Part shown: positions 12,701 through 21,700 of the stretch, in pieces | How the letters are laid out: each line of letters opens with the position of its first letter | How positions within the stretch are numbered: the first letter of the stretch is position 1 | NCBI GenBank assembly: GCA_911728455.2 | Contig: OU452231.1 | Coordinates: 7,284,963-7,348,962 of the forward strand | Direction: 5' to 3' | Source: Marthasterias glacialis | Taxonomy: Eukaryota > Echinodermata > Asteroidea > Forcipulatida > Asteriidae | Length of the DNA: 64,000 nucleotides | Program-made: the position numbers and the translations under genes | The notes under the pieces: generated by a model | What the model saw: the letters and a program-made list of their open reading frames with translations, nothing else | Database searches by the model: none | Told to the model about the DNA's origin: nothing

Positions 12701-13929
12701 GGGAGCACTAAGGCGATTGCCTCCATTGCCACCCTTGAAGTATTCAGGCCTGCATGTATCCATCCACATTTAAGTTAAACAATTTTTACGGCAATATCAC
12801 ACACAACCATTTAATAATATTCACAATTGATATTGATACTGATCTGAATATTATTCCCACAATAAAATTCAACACCACGCAACAGATTTCATAAATCACT
12901 TTTGTTTATACCATTAAAACTATCTTTTGCCAAAATATAGAGGTTGCAAAAATAAAGCCATATAATACATGACGGCAGTTCTGTCTTGTGCATTAACGCC
13001 CCCCCCCCCTACTGATACACTAATCCCATACAACCTCCAGCATTCTGCCGTAAAATGTACAATGCATTAACTCCACGTGGCATGAACATCAGCTTCCAAG
13101 AAACATTTCCCTAAACCTCTCCCTCAAAGTGAAGGTTGGTCAGATTAGACTCTCGGGTCGCACTTTCACCGAAAGATTTCCCAACTGCAGGTCAACCAGA
13201 TGAATCCACTTTCTCTGAGGTGCACTGATTGGCGCTTTAAAATTCCTCCAGCGAGGAATGCTCTTATCACTTTCAAAATTTAAGATTGCAAAACAGAAGA
13301 CTCCGATGCCAAGACAATTAATAATAATATGAATAACACAGGGCGGGGCAACAATGCACTTGGGGAAAATAAGCAGGCAAAAAAACAGAGATAAAAAATT
13401 ATTACTGAATGGGGAATTGCAAGTATTTTCAGCATAAAAACTTGGCCAGATCACTACCACAAACTCACAAAGAATCTGTCTATTAGCACAAGAATGAAAG
13501 CCACAGGGGGTAAACAAAAAACAGCTACATGTACTTGGTGCAAAGATGATACTGGTATCAATGCCCTCTAACATTTCTGATGGAATAGCTTCAATCTTGA
13601 AGAAATTGTTCAGACGCAGAACTAACTTCTTTTGCCTCACGAGGTAACAGAAATCTGAAGCATGTAACAGATGAGCCTAAAACGATGTTATCATTACACA
13701 CCGACTTCTCAAAAATGGGAGTGCTTATTTCACTTGCAGGCCTAATAGTTTCGTTGGACATTTTAAATCAATGCATTCTTCTTTAATAAGCAAAAACTTG
13801 AACACATGAGCAATATTTACCTGGCATTGGTGCGATTGTTGGTTGCCCTGCAGCATAGCTGAGCAGGCACAAGACAAGAAGTCTTTTAAGGATGTGCCTC
13901 CACTGCCTACAAAGCCCTCCAGACGTCAT
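587..13929 (-). CDS. FGFR: FGF receptor-like gene, 5' part (signal peptide, FN3, Ig1, Ig2, half of Ig3); 3' end outside window
   Basis: Seven exons (13929-13821, 9316-9194, 8533-8381, 6231-5947, 5684-5446, 4511-4385, 765-587) have AG acceptors and GT donors and join in frame to 405 codons. Predicted order: signal peptide about 1-28, FN3 about 38-128, Ig1 about 130-223, linker about 224-250, Ig2 about 251-346, start of Ig3 about 347-405. Seen directly: paired Ig cysteines (KFKC/YMC in Ig1, KLKC/YTC in Ig2), first Ig3 cysteine (FECK), the FN3 core LNW and LEPLVVYRF, and NxS/T sites in most domains. Family knowledge: Ig2 ending in NEYGNISH and Ig3 opening with SRPII match FGFR ectodomains, which bind FGF and heparan sulphate at the cell surface. 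Inference: a true FGFR rather than kinase-less FGFRL1, because Ig2 is split by a phase-0 intron as I recall for FGFR genes. The membrane segment and kinase are not in the window, so kinase activity cannot be judged. The FN3 domain is not part of vertebrate FGFRs. Confidence 0.9.
820..918 (+). repeat. 22-bp minisatellite, block 1 (about 4-5 units)
   Basis: Diverged copies of a unit close to GATGATTGGGATCATCCTAA plus two bases. The same unit forms block 2 at 2182-2590; a transposable element separates the two. The unit is dyad-symmetric (GATGAT...ATCATC around TGGG). Confidence 0.85.
1024..1049. repeat. Perfect GC-rich hairpin inside the hAT-like element
   Basis: Arms TTCGGGGCCC and GGGCCCCGAA, perfect over 10 bp, with a 6-base loop (GCTCAA). 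It lies about 100 bp from the left terminus, a usual place for subterminal inverted repeats of hAT elements. Confidence 0.85.
1343..1495 (-). pseudogene. Transposase N-terminal fragment (hAT-like, tentative)
   Basis: From an ATG at 1495 the frame reads MASNKILPRGDLSVKDLEKG and then NKFRWSWLEESV before stopping at 1343. The N-K-F-R-W-x-W-L-E pattern is one I associate with N termini of hAT-type proteins ahead of their BED-like zinc finger. Here no zinc-binding Cys/His set follows: the frame ends about 20 residues later, so it is a truncated relic or a first exon whose partner is deleted. The assignment rests on one short motif and on its place within an element with hAT-like ends. Confidence 0.4.
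2182..2590 (+). repeat. 22-bp dyad-symmetric minisatellite, block 2 (about 19 units)
   Basis: Head-to-tail units of GATGATTGGGATCATCCTAA plus CA or CT. Five or six central units (about 2210-2330) are identical; units near both ends carry substitutions, and one is shortened. The core GATGAT-TGGG-ATCATC can fold on itself. It lies inside FGFR-like intron 6. Confidence 0.92.
2591..3850. other. Unassigned part of FGFR-like intron 6
   Basis: AT-rich intronic sequence with homopolymer runs (T14 near 2819-2834). The 125-codon minus-strand frame at 2973-3350 is hydrophobic and has no recognisable domain; I regard it as chance. No repeat family recognised. Confidence 0.6.
3851..4290 (+). mobile_element. 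Dispersed inverted-repeat element, copy 1 (family with 36951-37442)
   Basis: Shares about 450 bp with 36951-37442, including GAAGTTGGTCACATTT, TTTTCGCCG, GTTACACAGCTGTTAAGCTC and repeated GATTCGCCACTT...GTGAAAACGC motifs. The other copy starts GCGAATCCG and ends CGGATTCGC, an inverted repeat that is eroded here. No transposase is present. It lies in FGFR-like intron 6, close to the exon 6 donor. Confidence 0.75.
4385..4511 (-). CDS. FGFR: FGFR-like exon 6: second half of Ig2
   Basis: Acceptor CTTCAG/GTAACC, phase 0; donor GAAG/gtgaga, phase 1. The 127 bases encode VTINEFRLLISRLTPDVDAA followed by EYTCVISNEYGNISHTTKVG. The second Ig2 cysteine is in EYTC. NEYGNISH is nearly the FGFR signature NEYGSINH and is the best single family marker in the gene. 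NIS is a glycosylation motif. A dispersed repeat (3851-4290) ends 95 bp beyond the donor. Confidence 0.9.
4512..5445 (-). other. FGFR-like intron 5, inside Ig2
   Basis: Phase-0 intron of 934 bp. It interrupts Ig2 between VSTR and VTINEF, matching the intron position I recall in vertebrate FGFR Ig2 (before VRYATW). The interior is AT-rich, with an (AAAAT)n-like tract near 5030-5060. No element recognised. Confidence 0.75.
5446..5684 (-). CDS. FGFR: FGFR-like exon 5: acidic linker and first half of Ig2
   Basis: Acceptor CCTTCAG/AATCC and donor AGG/gtgagt; enters in phase 1 and leaves in phase 0. It encodes a Ser/Glu-rich linker (ESSYMESSQFSEVDNAETE) and then Ig2 up to EQVSTR. Ig2 shows FKM before the domain, the first cysteine in IKLKCPYT and the core tryptophan in VVWLKD, as in FGFR Ig2 (KM...KFKCP...LRWLK). 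The linker sits where vertebrate FGFRs carry the acid box, but its acidic residues are scattered rather than in a run. Confidence 0.9.
5685..5946 (-). other. FGFR-like intron 4 (short)
   Basis: 262-bp phase-1 intron between Ig1 and the linker/Ig2 exon; donor gtgagt, acceptor ccttcag. Nothing else recognised. Confidence 0.8.
5947..6231 (-). CDS. FGFR: FGFR-like exon 4: complete Ig1 domain
   Basis: Acceptor TTTGAAG/GACC and donor ATCG/gtgagt, phase 1-1. The 285 bases encode one complete I-set Ig domain: it begins PPRILKNP, has the first cysteine in KFKCAID, the core tryptophan in ITWWKEG, the DxGxYxC motif as DSGDYMC, and ends SVNYTL-like (KVNYTLIV). The ending CRASNGYG resembles Ig1 of FGFRL1 and of invertebrate FGFRs. 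Sites NIT and NYT could be glycosylated. A whole domain on a 1-1 exon is typical of Ig superfamily genes. Confidence 0.9.
6439..6964 (+). mobile_element. piggyBac-like non-autonomous element, copy 1 (TTAA-flanked)
   Basis: Starts TTAA-CCAGTTGGCATC and ends GGCAATTTG-TTAA. TTAA on both sides with termini beginning CC and ending GG is the piggyBac pattern; copy 2 keeps a cleaner right end (GGCAACTGG-TTAA). Interior identity with 31744-32173 includes GCTATTGAGAG, CGGTCGAGAAAA, CTCTTGGC and TCAGGGTTTCTTTGT. It has a (CA)n tract near 6599-6617 and no coding capacity. It sits in FGFR-like intron 3. Confidence 0.82.
6965..7964. other. Unassigned part of FGFR-like intron 3
   Basis: No repeat family or exon recognised. 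Exons 3 and 4 join in phase without an extra exon from here. Confidence 0.55.
7965..8185 (+). mobile_element. hAT-like MITE (CAGCGTTCT family), copy 1
   Basis: Begins CAGCGTTCTTCCCTAGCAG and ends AAGCCTG. It shares GTTCAGTGTT-like, AAGCATCC.TATTTAA and GGACAAGTGAAA.AGCTGATGG blocks with 38608-38810, and more weakly with 18475-18765. Flanks show a short imperfect duplication (AATTGG/AATGG). It lies in FGFR-like intron 3. Confidence 0.75.
8381..8533 (-). CDS. FGFR: FGFR-like exon 3: second half of FN3 domain
   Basis: Acceptor ATTCAG/ATGC and donor CCAA/gtaagt, phase 1 at both ends. The 153 bases encode the FN3 E-F-G strands, with the diagnostic L-x-P-x(3)-Y-x-F-x-V pattern as LEPLVVYRFSV, and two N-glycosylation sites (NVT twice). 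A cysteine follows the N-terminal DAST. The exon ends in GLPP, leading into PPRIL of Ig1. A hAT-like MITE ends about 195 bp into the following intron. Confidence 0.85.
8534..9193 (-). other. FGFR-like intron 2
   Basis: Phase-1 intron of 660 bp, donor gtgaga and acceptor attcag, splitting the FN3 domain. AT-rich; no repeat family recognised inside it. Confidence 0.75.
9194..9316 (-). CDS. FGFR: FGFR-like exon 2: first half of FN3 domain
   Basis: Acceptor TACAG/AAATGG and donor AATG/gtgaga, phase 1 at both ends. The 123 bases encode ESPWNLSRTP, then the FN3 B- and C-strand pattern AVTLNWNPPLQGGVYNYAV ending near HCKVN. Invariant FN3 features are the W of LNW and the Y of YNYAV. It contains one N-glycosylation motif (NLS). 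A symmetric 1-1 exon pair (this and the next) encodes the whole FN3 domain, consistent with insertion by exon shuffling. Confidence 0.85.
9317..13820 (-). other. FGFR-like intron 1 (4.5 kb)
   Basis: GT donor at 13820-13819 and AG acceptor at 9318-9317, phase 1. The interior is AT-rich with short homopolymers and no recognised transposable element. A 166-codon open frame at 13140-13640 on the same strand has no recognisable domain. A CCCC-rich tract near 12995-13007 is simple sequence. I found no other exon here; exons 1 and 2 join in phase without one. Confidence 0.7.
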
Positions 13930-14044
13930 GTTGAGAATCACTGCATGGCACACTCTGTTACAACAGCAAGGGGTTGTTGGCGAGGGGCTCATGCCCTCAA
14001 TTTGTCACAGATGTTGTGATGACCGCTCCGTCCACCAGTCCGTC
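13821..14044 (-). CDS. FGFR: FGFR-like exon with 5'UTR end, start codon and signal peptide
   Basis: A TTTTGCAG acceptor at about 14052-14045 starts this exon, so an untranslated exon must lie further right. Two in-frame ATGs exist, at 13992 and 13929, with an in-frame TGA just upstream of the first. I chose 13929: A at -3, and it gives a usual-length secretory signal with a basic stretch (RQWRHILKR), a hydrophobic core (LLVLCLLSYA) and a small-residue site (AAG) before Q. Starting at 13992 adds 21 residues with three adjacent cysteines. The donor (CCAG/gtaaat) leaves phase 1, which matches the next exon. Mature N terminus is probably QPTIAPMP. Confidence 0.8.
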
Positions 14045-16439
14045 CTGCAAAAGCAAAGAAATTCAAAACACACCGGGTCAATAAACATGTAACTCCGCCA
14101 GTAAGTATACAGTGTTGTCGATCCACTCCGCTCGTTTCAAGAATGGAGCGTGCTGCAGACCAACATTTCCACTGATAAATCAGACATTTCTCCGTCACCA
14201 TCCAGCTTTCGATATCAACTTGTGGATCAAACCTGTCACATCTTATCATAATGAGCTCTCTTCAGATCACTTCTGCCTTGGCTTGACAGCCAAGAAAAGA
14301 GCAAGTAATTGGTTCTGATACCAAAGCTGAGAGGAAGCGGGCAAGAGGCAAACAATTTCAACTGCCACTTAGTACTGATAAGTAAGCGTGTGATGCCATA
14401 TAAGGGAATCCAACCCGTCAAACACAACTAGAAAACTTTCCGTAAAAAAGTAATCTCAAGTCACACATAACACTTTCATCCCTTCACGTTTTCTTAAGTG
14501 TGCGAGCGCTTCTTAACACTTCTTCAACACATCAATCTTTAACAATTGAACAACAGAAATCTCATCTTTACCAATATGTAACAATGAGAAGCTAGACTGT
14601 TAAGCCTGACACTACTTGCCTCTGGGCTTCCTTAAGACAAACGATATATCTGAAAGCATCTCTACTGCACCATACGCTGTCAACATTTGACTGCCGGCAG
14701 TTAACACTACTTGCGTGTGACATCCAGGGTGGTTGTGTGTTGGACATGGCCAGCGTTGATGAGGTATATGAATCTTTCAGCCAGAAAATAAACTAAACCC
14801 TGGATGTATCTCATTAATTCCGGCATTTAGTTATGAGTCAATAACCACAACTGTCCTAATTGAAAACTACCGCATGTAATTTGAGTCCAGGATCCAGGTA
14901 ATGGATAATGTACAAATTGAGTGCAAAAGCGGCCGAAAGGTCCAGGCAATTATATTAATTAGCAATTAAGGATTCACTTTTTATCAAGTGCGACCTTTTT
15001 CCCACTTTTTTTTCTTGTGAAAATTCCCCAATGGCAATTTGAGATTCCTTGAATTCTGCCTTCTCAAGAGCTGATGCCCCGTCCTGGCAATGCTGTCCTA
15101 GGAAATAAGCAAAGGTGATTCCCCTCATCCCACATAACAAAATAAACAACTAAACATTTTGACTTACTATTTTTAACCGAATACAATTAAGAACCATCCA
15201 GCTTGTTTACTTCCATTTGCACCTTCCCTGGATGCAATTTACTTCTGAGTTGGGTTTAGCTGGGTTTGCTAATTGTCGTTTTACAAATCGGGTAAAAGTT
15301 TGCTTTTCTTTACAAAATATTACTTCGTCGATGAAAGTTAAACTTTTGGGTGGCTACATTTTCTAATGACATCTCATTTTCTAATTTATTATTTTACCAC
15401 ACTGGTGGAAATGATCTTGTTTTACTCAGCATCAGCTCATTCTATCAAGAGACTATTTTCAAAAACCTATCCTTGTTTGCTCTGTTTATAGGCTGGGAAG
15501 AAAGACAGTATCAATTTGCCATTTAAATAGTCAAATTTATAATGTCACAAAAGTTACCTCATCTGATCTAGAGTGAGGGGAGTAGACTGTAGTATTTTTC
15601 CCTGCAGGGGTCAAAAAGCACTGAGTGTACATTGCTTATCCACACATTGGTGTTAAGGGTAAAAACCCCCAAAAATATTCTGTATCCCTGATTCAAGTGT
15701 ATTTAATAAATCTCATAAATTTTTAATTGTTTTTATATGAGTTTGGGTACGGTTATCTACTGATTGATGGTACTTGTAATTTTCGTGCAAGCTGTAGAAT
15801 CTCGGCGGAAATCATCCATCATGGCATCAAGGCACAAAGGCCCATGGGTTGCATTTTTTATTTTCACACCGGATCTAAAATTCTCTCACAACAGAATCAG
15901 ATCTTGGATGTGTCCAGTGAGGCTTGACTTTGAACACCCGTTTACAGGTCAATTGTACCACACTTCTTTATCAAGGGGGTGGAAGGGTCATTTGATTGTG
16001 GTGTCACCCTTCTCAGTCCATTGAACAACAACAAAAAAGACAAGGTCTGGAGGGGAAAACAAAACTAGCCAGTGTTCATTGTCAACAAATGTATTAACTT
16101 TGAGCAGCCATGGTTTAGGCAGGTGACTGTAACAAAGAAAGTTGAAAGGGTAACTTGTTTAGAAAAAAATGACTTGTGCATCTACAATAATTGGGAAATT
16201 TACATCTTTATTGTGTTGGGCTTGTTTAAAACCAGAATTCTTCAAGAATCCACAGTTAATCCACAGCATCTTATGGTAACTGCATGCAAAAATGTGGACT
16301 CTAAAAACGTGTTTGACTGACTTTGCAGTACTTACTCCGTACACTGGACAACCTGAAAATTGATTTTGTAAGGTTTGGAGCAGTAAGGCTCTAAGAGTGC
16401 ATGTGTGTATCTACAAATTACAAAATCTCTGGATCAACA
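14045..16439. other. Noncoding region upstream of FGFR-like exon 1
   Basis: Begins with the polypyrimidine/AG acceptor of exon 1. The remainder is AT-rich, with no gene, RNA gene or repeat family that I can support. It is probably part of the intron behind a 5' untranslated exon. Confidence 0.5.
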
Positions 16440-16445
16440 ATTAAA

Positions 16446-16847
16446 CAGGGCTCAAATTTGGGGTTAAATTCCACACAAAAAAGCAGGGCTTGTGGTTCAA
16501 AATTTTTACTGGACCAGAATTTATCTTGCAAGACCAGAATCTAGAGAGAGAACTTTCAACATAGTTTAACACGTAAACTGTTTTGAACAAGCACTAAAAT
16601 AGTAAATGTTAGTTGTGTTATGCATGAGTATATACTTAAAACAGAACTGAAAGATATTCACCAGACTCTGAAGCCAACATTTGAATATCATTTTCTTTTT
16701 TGTTTTTTAAATTTAAGATCACACATTGAGGGTATCGATCGTTTGAAAAACACAGGACTGCTGGACTTATTCAGTCCTGAGTCAACTGGCCCCGACACTA
16801 AAATCACTGGCCTCAGACACGCGGTCCAGTGTAAACTGTGAGCCCTG
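16446..16847. mobile_element. hAT-like MITE with TIR CAGGGCTCA
   Basis: Left end CAGGGCTCA and right end TGAGCCCTG are perfect 9-bp inverted repeats. ATTAAA flanks both ends (16440-16445 and 16848-16853). CAG-starting termini and a duplication of about 6-8 bp fit hAT. The 402-bp interior is noncoding, with several ACTGG/CTGGCC/GACCAG words. Confidence 0.75.
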
Positions 16848-16853
16848 ATTAAA

Positions 16854-18474
16854 GCAACACCTCAACGAAAAACTCATTCTGGCTTGGCTATGTTCAGTTT
16901 GAAAATGGAGAGATTCTATCTATTTATTTATTTATTTTTTTGCTGGGTGATACAGCGTAGAATTTTTCTTTTTGCAAGAATATGATATCTAGGTTACTAA
17001 ATTGCCTTTGAATGTTTTCACCCATCAACAGAGGCATCGGAACTAGTACAAGCAATGTTGTCACCTTCCGACCCATCACCCAGGGAATGTAAATCACAGT
17101 GTGCCAATAAATTTCATCCTGACTATAACCCCTTCCATTCATCTCGTCACAATCTCGATTTTACAGACAAAGGACAAGGGGCACCCAAGTTTTACAAGGC
17201 AAGTTGAGAACCATCATCTTTGAAACTTCACCTTCGTTCACACTAACTGGTTTCAAGAAAACTATGATAAAAAACTAACAGGTAATACTTTTTTTAATGG
17301 GGTTTAATTTCCGAGACATTTTTAAAATTCACTGACCAACAAATAATACTTTTATACTAATTGGAAGATAGCCTAGCTGAAACGGAAACCTTTAAAGTAT
17401 GGCCTACAGTTTATTTTACAGCATTGATCATATTCCTGAAATCATGCTAAATACATTCAGTTGGTTTGGCACAACCAGCAGATGGAATTTGGAGGTTTCG
17501 TTTAGTTCAGTTTGGGTGACGGTATAATGAGAAAACTTAGCAATCTGAGACTGACTGATAATCGTATGATCAACATGCCATTCAACTGTTGACATTGTAG
17601 ACTCAATTTCTTAAACGTTGAGCATTGTTTGAGTCATCTTGCTTTATTCAAAGGAAAATGTTTTACTTTAATGAACACAATTTGCTCAGATTATGATATT
17701 GAAGGAAAAACACACCTTGTTTTAACTGCAAATTCAGAACAAGTTTTGAGTGGAGATACACTAACTTGCCTGTTCAGTTCAATTTTTCATAACAGTCTTT
17801 ATAAAACATTAGAAAATCATTGGCAATGAAGAACAACCTTTTATTTGGGCTTGAATTGACCAAGGTCATCCTTAAGCATCTAAATGCTGATTTGTGGGGG
17901 TAGGTCTGACCATAGAGCAAGCATAAGGGTCTGACCGACACAATTCATCTATCCATGTGAGAGGGCCTTCAGAATGCCAGAACTCCCTTATTCTGTCCTT
18001 TCATTTTGACTGTAACTGCCTTGTCTCAACCTCCACTCCAGCCATCGCTTGGGTCTAAATTAATACAACACTCTGATTACCATAAACTGTAACCCACTTG
18101 GCTCTGGGAATGAATTCTCTTGTATAACATAGCAAAGTGCAACGCTGCTCCTCTCTATATCGGCATTCACTCAGTGTGCACAAAACATGTTCGTACAGTT
18201 TCAATATTTGGTAAAAGCCAAATTGCTGGATGAAATCGTTCTCCGTGGCTAGTCACCTATTCCTGCTGATCAGCATTTGCTTTACAGTTACTGAGCTCAG
18301 CAAATGTGTAAACCTGACAGCTTTTCAACCCAGTCATGACGGCAACAAGAGAGAGAGAGAAACACCCTTTGGTAAATTATCTATGAATGGATTTCGAAGA
18401 AAAGATGTGTGTGCATGAAACCAAATGTTAACATGGGGTACGTCATGGGTTTTCAAATAAGTTTTTGTTCAATA
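16854..18474. other. Unassigned noncoding stretch
   Basis: Short frames only, none with recognisable domains or adjacent consensus splice sites. No repeat family found. Confidence 0.5.
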
Positions 18475-18765
18475 CAGCGTTCTACTAACAGTGGTCAGCT
18501 GGCCGAGTTAAAACTGCCCTAAGGACTAGTCAAAATTTCTGTCCCCATTGGTCCCGCTGGTCTAGTTCAGTGCTTAAATGTTCATGACAATACAATGCTA
18601 CACGTACATGAAATCTACTGCATGCACAGATTGTTTGTTCACATTCAGATTCAAGTCCCAATACCAATTGACCAAGATGGACCAGTGAAAAGCTGGCGGA
18701 CTGGTGAAACAACAAGTTAACTGGTCCCCCTGGCGAGTCCCTGAACAAGTTATGGGCAAGCCCAG
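18475..18765 (+). mobile_element. hAT-like MITE (CAGCGTTCT family), diverged copy 2
   Basis: Starts CAGCGTTCTACTAACAGTGG and ends GTTATGGGCAAGCCCAG. CAATA lies at both edges. It shares TAGTTCAGTG, CCAGTGAAAAGCTGGCGG and ACAAGTTAACTGGT with the other copies and has an extra block of about 80 bp near 18590-18670. Confidence 0.65.
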
Positions 18766-21700
18766 CAATACTGCACCATCCCTTTAATAACCCTGGGTTT
18801 TTTTTTCATTTAGAGGCCCCCAGTAACCCAGCTGTATCAAGCCAACATGTCATGAGACAGCACACACACACCGCTTCCCATACACACAAAACTGCAGCGC
18901 TCTAGTGTATAAAGTCACTGTCAGCAAACATCTAGGTCAGCTGATTCCCAGGGGTTGCATCTCTGACCATATAAGTACTTAGGTACATCTACCTCCATGG
19001 GTACATGAATGTTTGTTTGGTTTGGGCTCTCTTGGCTTGTTTGGGGGGCTTGGGCATGTAACTTTGTTTTAAATAGGGGCAACATTTAAAGCTGTGGTTT
19101 AGTTTCATATCTCAAATCATCACTGGTGAGAAATTGAACTAGGACTATTTACCACTGAGAAATTCTCTCTCCAAAATTTGAAAACAATCTTGTTATTCTT
19201 AATGAGAAATCTGCATAAAGGAAAAAGATTTATAACAACCAGAGCATCTATTTATTTGAAAGCACAGCAGTTTGAATTGATATTTAAAAAATAGAGGATT
19301 TACAAGAACTTTTCATGGTTCCAAAGAATGTACTAATTAAACAACAATTTTGTATCATCTCTTGAACTTTTAAGCTTGCTGAGTAGATGTCTGGTCTATA
19401 GCTACAACAGCCGTCCGCTGTTTAAAATCCATTACATTGTCACTTTGCTAATAATGTTTATTCAGATGTAAGGAATGTCTTGTGGTTAACAGACGAGGGC
19501 TGTGGTTTGCTGACTTCTCATACAAGATCTATACAAGATGTTCGACACAAAACTTTTCCCCATTATCACTTGAGCCATGCCCACACATAAGTGTGTAGGA
19601 GCACGTGTGGTAACAGTGTGGTACAGTCGTCAGTGACGAACTGGCATCAGTACAAAATCCCAGAAATCTTCTGGTAAAGAACTTGCGTATAAATAGCGCG
19701 GGTGCACTTGTTCTCAGGCCAAGGTCTTCTGGATAGATTCTGCAAAATGCAAACTCTTCCATATGCAGATGTTAGTTCAGGGTTGGGCTGAAATAAACAT
19801 TACGCATGGAGAAGGAGGGGGTGGGGGAGGGAAAAAAAAACGAAATTAAAACCAGATCAAGGTTTTCAAGTCGTGCAGTGCTTATCGCTGTTGCACGTAA
19901 TCCAAATGACGAAACTGTGAGCTAACGGGAGTGCGACTTGAACACTGTGTGTCACGCGCATCACGTACGCTTCATTCCCGTGTGTACGCATGTGAACGAG
20001 CAATGCGCAAGAGTAATATGTCCCTAGTGTACATATACAAATTTGAAGGTTAAAAAAGGACTCAATAACTACCCGAGAGCACTCATAACAGGAAACACAG
20101 TAGTTTCCACAGAAAAAAGTTGTAATTTTGTTCATTTTTAATTTGTTTTTTTCTATAGGCCCTACTTCCTTGCTAGTTTGAATCGATACCTGACCATATT
20201 CTGTTACGTCAAATGTAAAGGTTGAGCCATTGGAATATTATCTTGGAAACTAGGATACTAGTTCATTTTTCGACACAAACGCTTCACAATCTCCCCTTTA
20301 GGGTTGACCGAAAAACAGGGGGGAAAAGGCAATTGCGGCAACTTCCATTCTGTAATAAAACAAAATTAAACGAGACAACAAAACACTATGCTTGACCAAC
20401 TCCATTATATGTCTCCTCACATCTTCTCACTCAGAATGGGCTCGTTGTGTACAAAAAACAGGCAAAGTCCATCGTAATCAGCTCCAGTAACAATGGGAAT
20501 GCAGCGAGCGCGGGAATATGTACAGCAAAGTCAATACTACACATCACACACATCACACACACGGCTGGCAGCTTGCCAGCCAAAAAAAAAGTTTGACTAG
20601 GCCAGATCCATTTTTCCACGCGGGGGAAGGCTGGCTGCAAAATTGAATTGTCCAAGGTATTGGTTACAAAGTTTGTTTACATTTGTATCACTGGAGTTCC
20701 ACGTACAGAATTCATATTCCTATTGTATGTTAATAGCTGTGGCGTGTTGAAAGGTTTGTATGCAGGTGAAGTAAAAAAAAAATAAAAAATTAATAACATC
20801 ACCTGAAATTTGACATAAATTATGATGGAGCTACTGTTATTATGATAACGCATTCAAAAAGATAAATTTTAGAAACTGTGTGTAAAAAAAAAAAACCTTT
20901 GGAGTAACTGACTTTCTGTGAATCAACTTTAAAAAAAGGAAAAAAAAGTGTTTTTTTATTGTTGAAAAAGTGAAGGTATGGTATTCACTCATTCAGTTTT
21001 TATAAATGTTCAAAACATTTTTATTGGTAGGACCCTTTACATGCGTACAATGTAAGATCAAAGCAAATTGTTTCTTCATTTACATCCATTCGGACAAACT
21101 GAATTTTTGTTTTGTTAATTATGCCAACAACAAATATACAGCATTCCCTTAAAAAATAAAATTTCAAAAATAGAAACATTTATCACTATATTTTTTTCTG
21201 ATCAGGTTTTCAAGCTTCTATTTCAGTAGCAGGCCAAACAGGCTGACCTGACCGACTATCATACAGTTTCGCGATGACTTTACCAGTAATATCTAAATGC
21301 CGTGAAGTCGGCAGCACTCTAAAGAATCAAAATGGAGGACCAACTTATTCAATTACGAGCTAAAACTCTACTGGATACTGCAGGTACACAAGAACTGAGT
21401 AGCTCCATCAATTATCTAACATACGCAATGCGTGATACAATCATGATATAATGATATTTCCTGCACACAGGCACTATATTGTTTTTCAAAACAGTCATTC
21501 AATTACTTTGAGCTGAAACCAAACAAACCCTACCCCCCAAAAAAATAATTTAACTGAATCAGTTGTTGCATTGCAGAGCTAAAAACGGATCAGGACAACA
21601 AAGGTTCTAATGAACCTGCGGCATAAAGAAATACAAGCAGAACATTGTATTCTTTTTATGATCCATTTTTTCCCCCTTTTTTTCTGAAAATTATATTTGA

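Noticed and set aside
587-13929. Kinase-less FGFRL1 as the gene identity
   Set aside because: Ig1 resembles FGFRL1, but Ig2 (NEYGNISH) and the Ig2-splitting intron favour FGFR. It cannot be excluded until sequence left of the window is seen.
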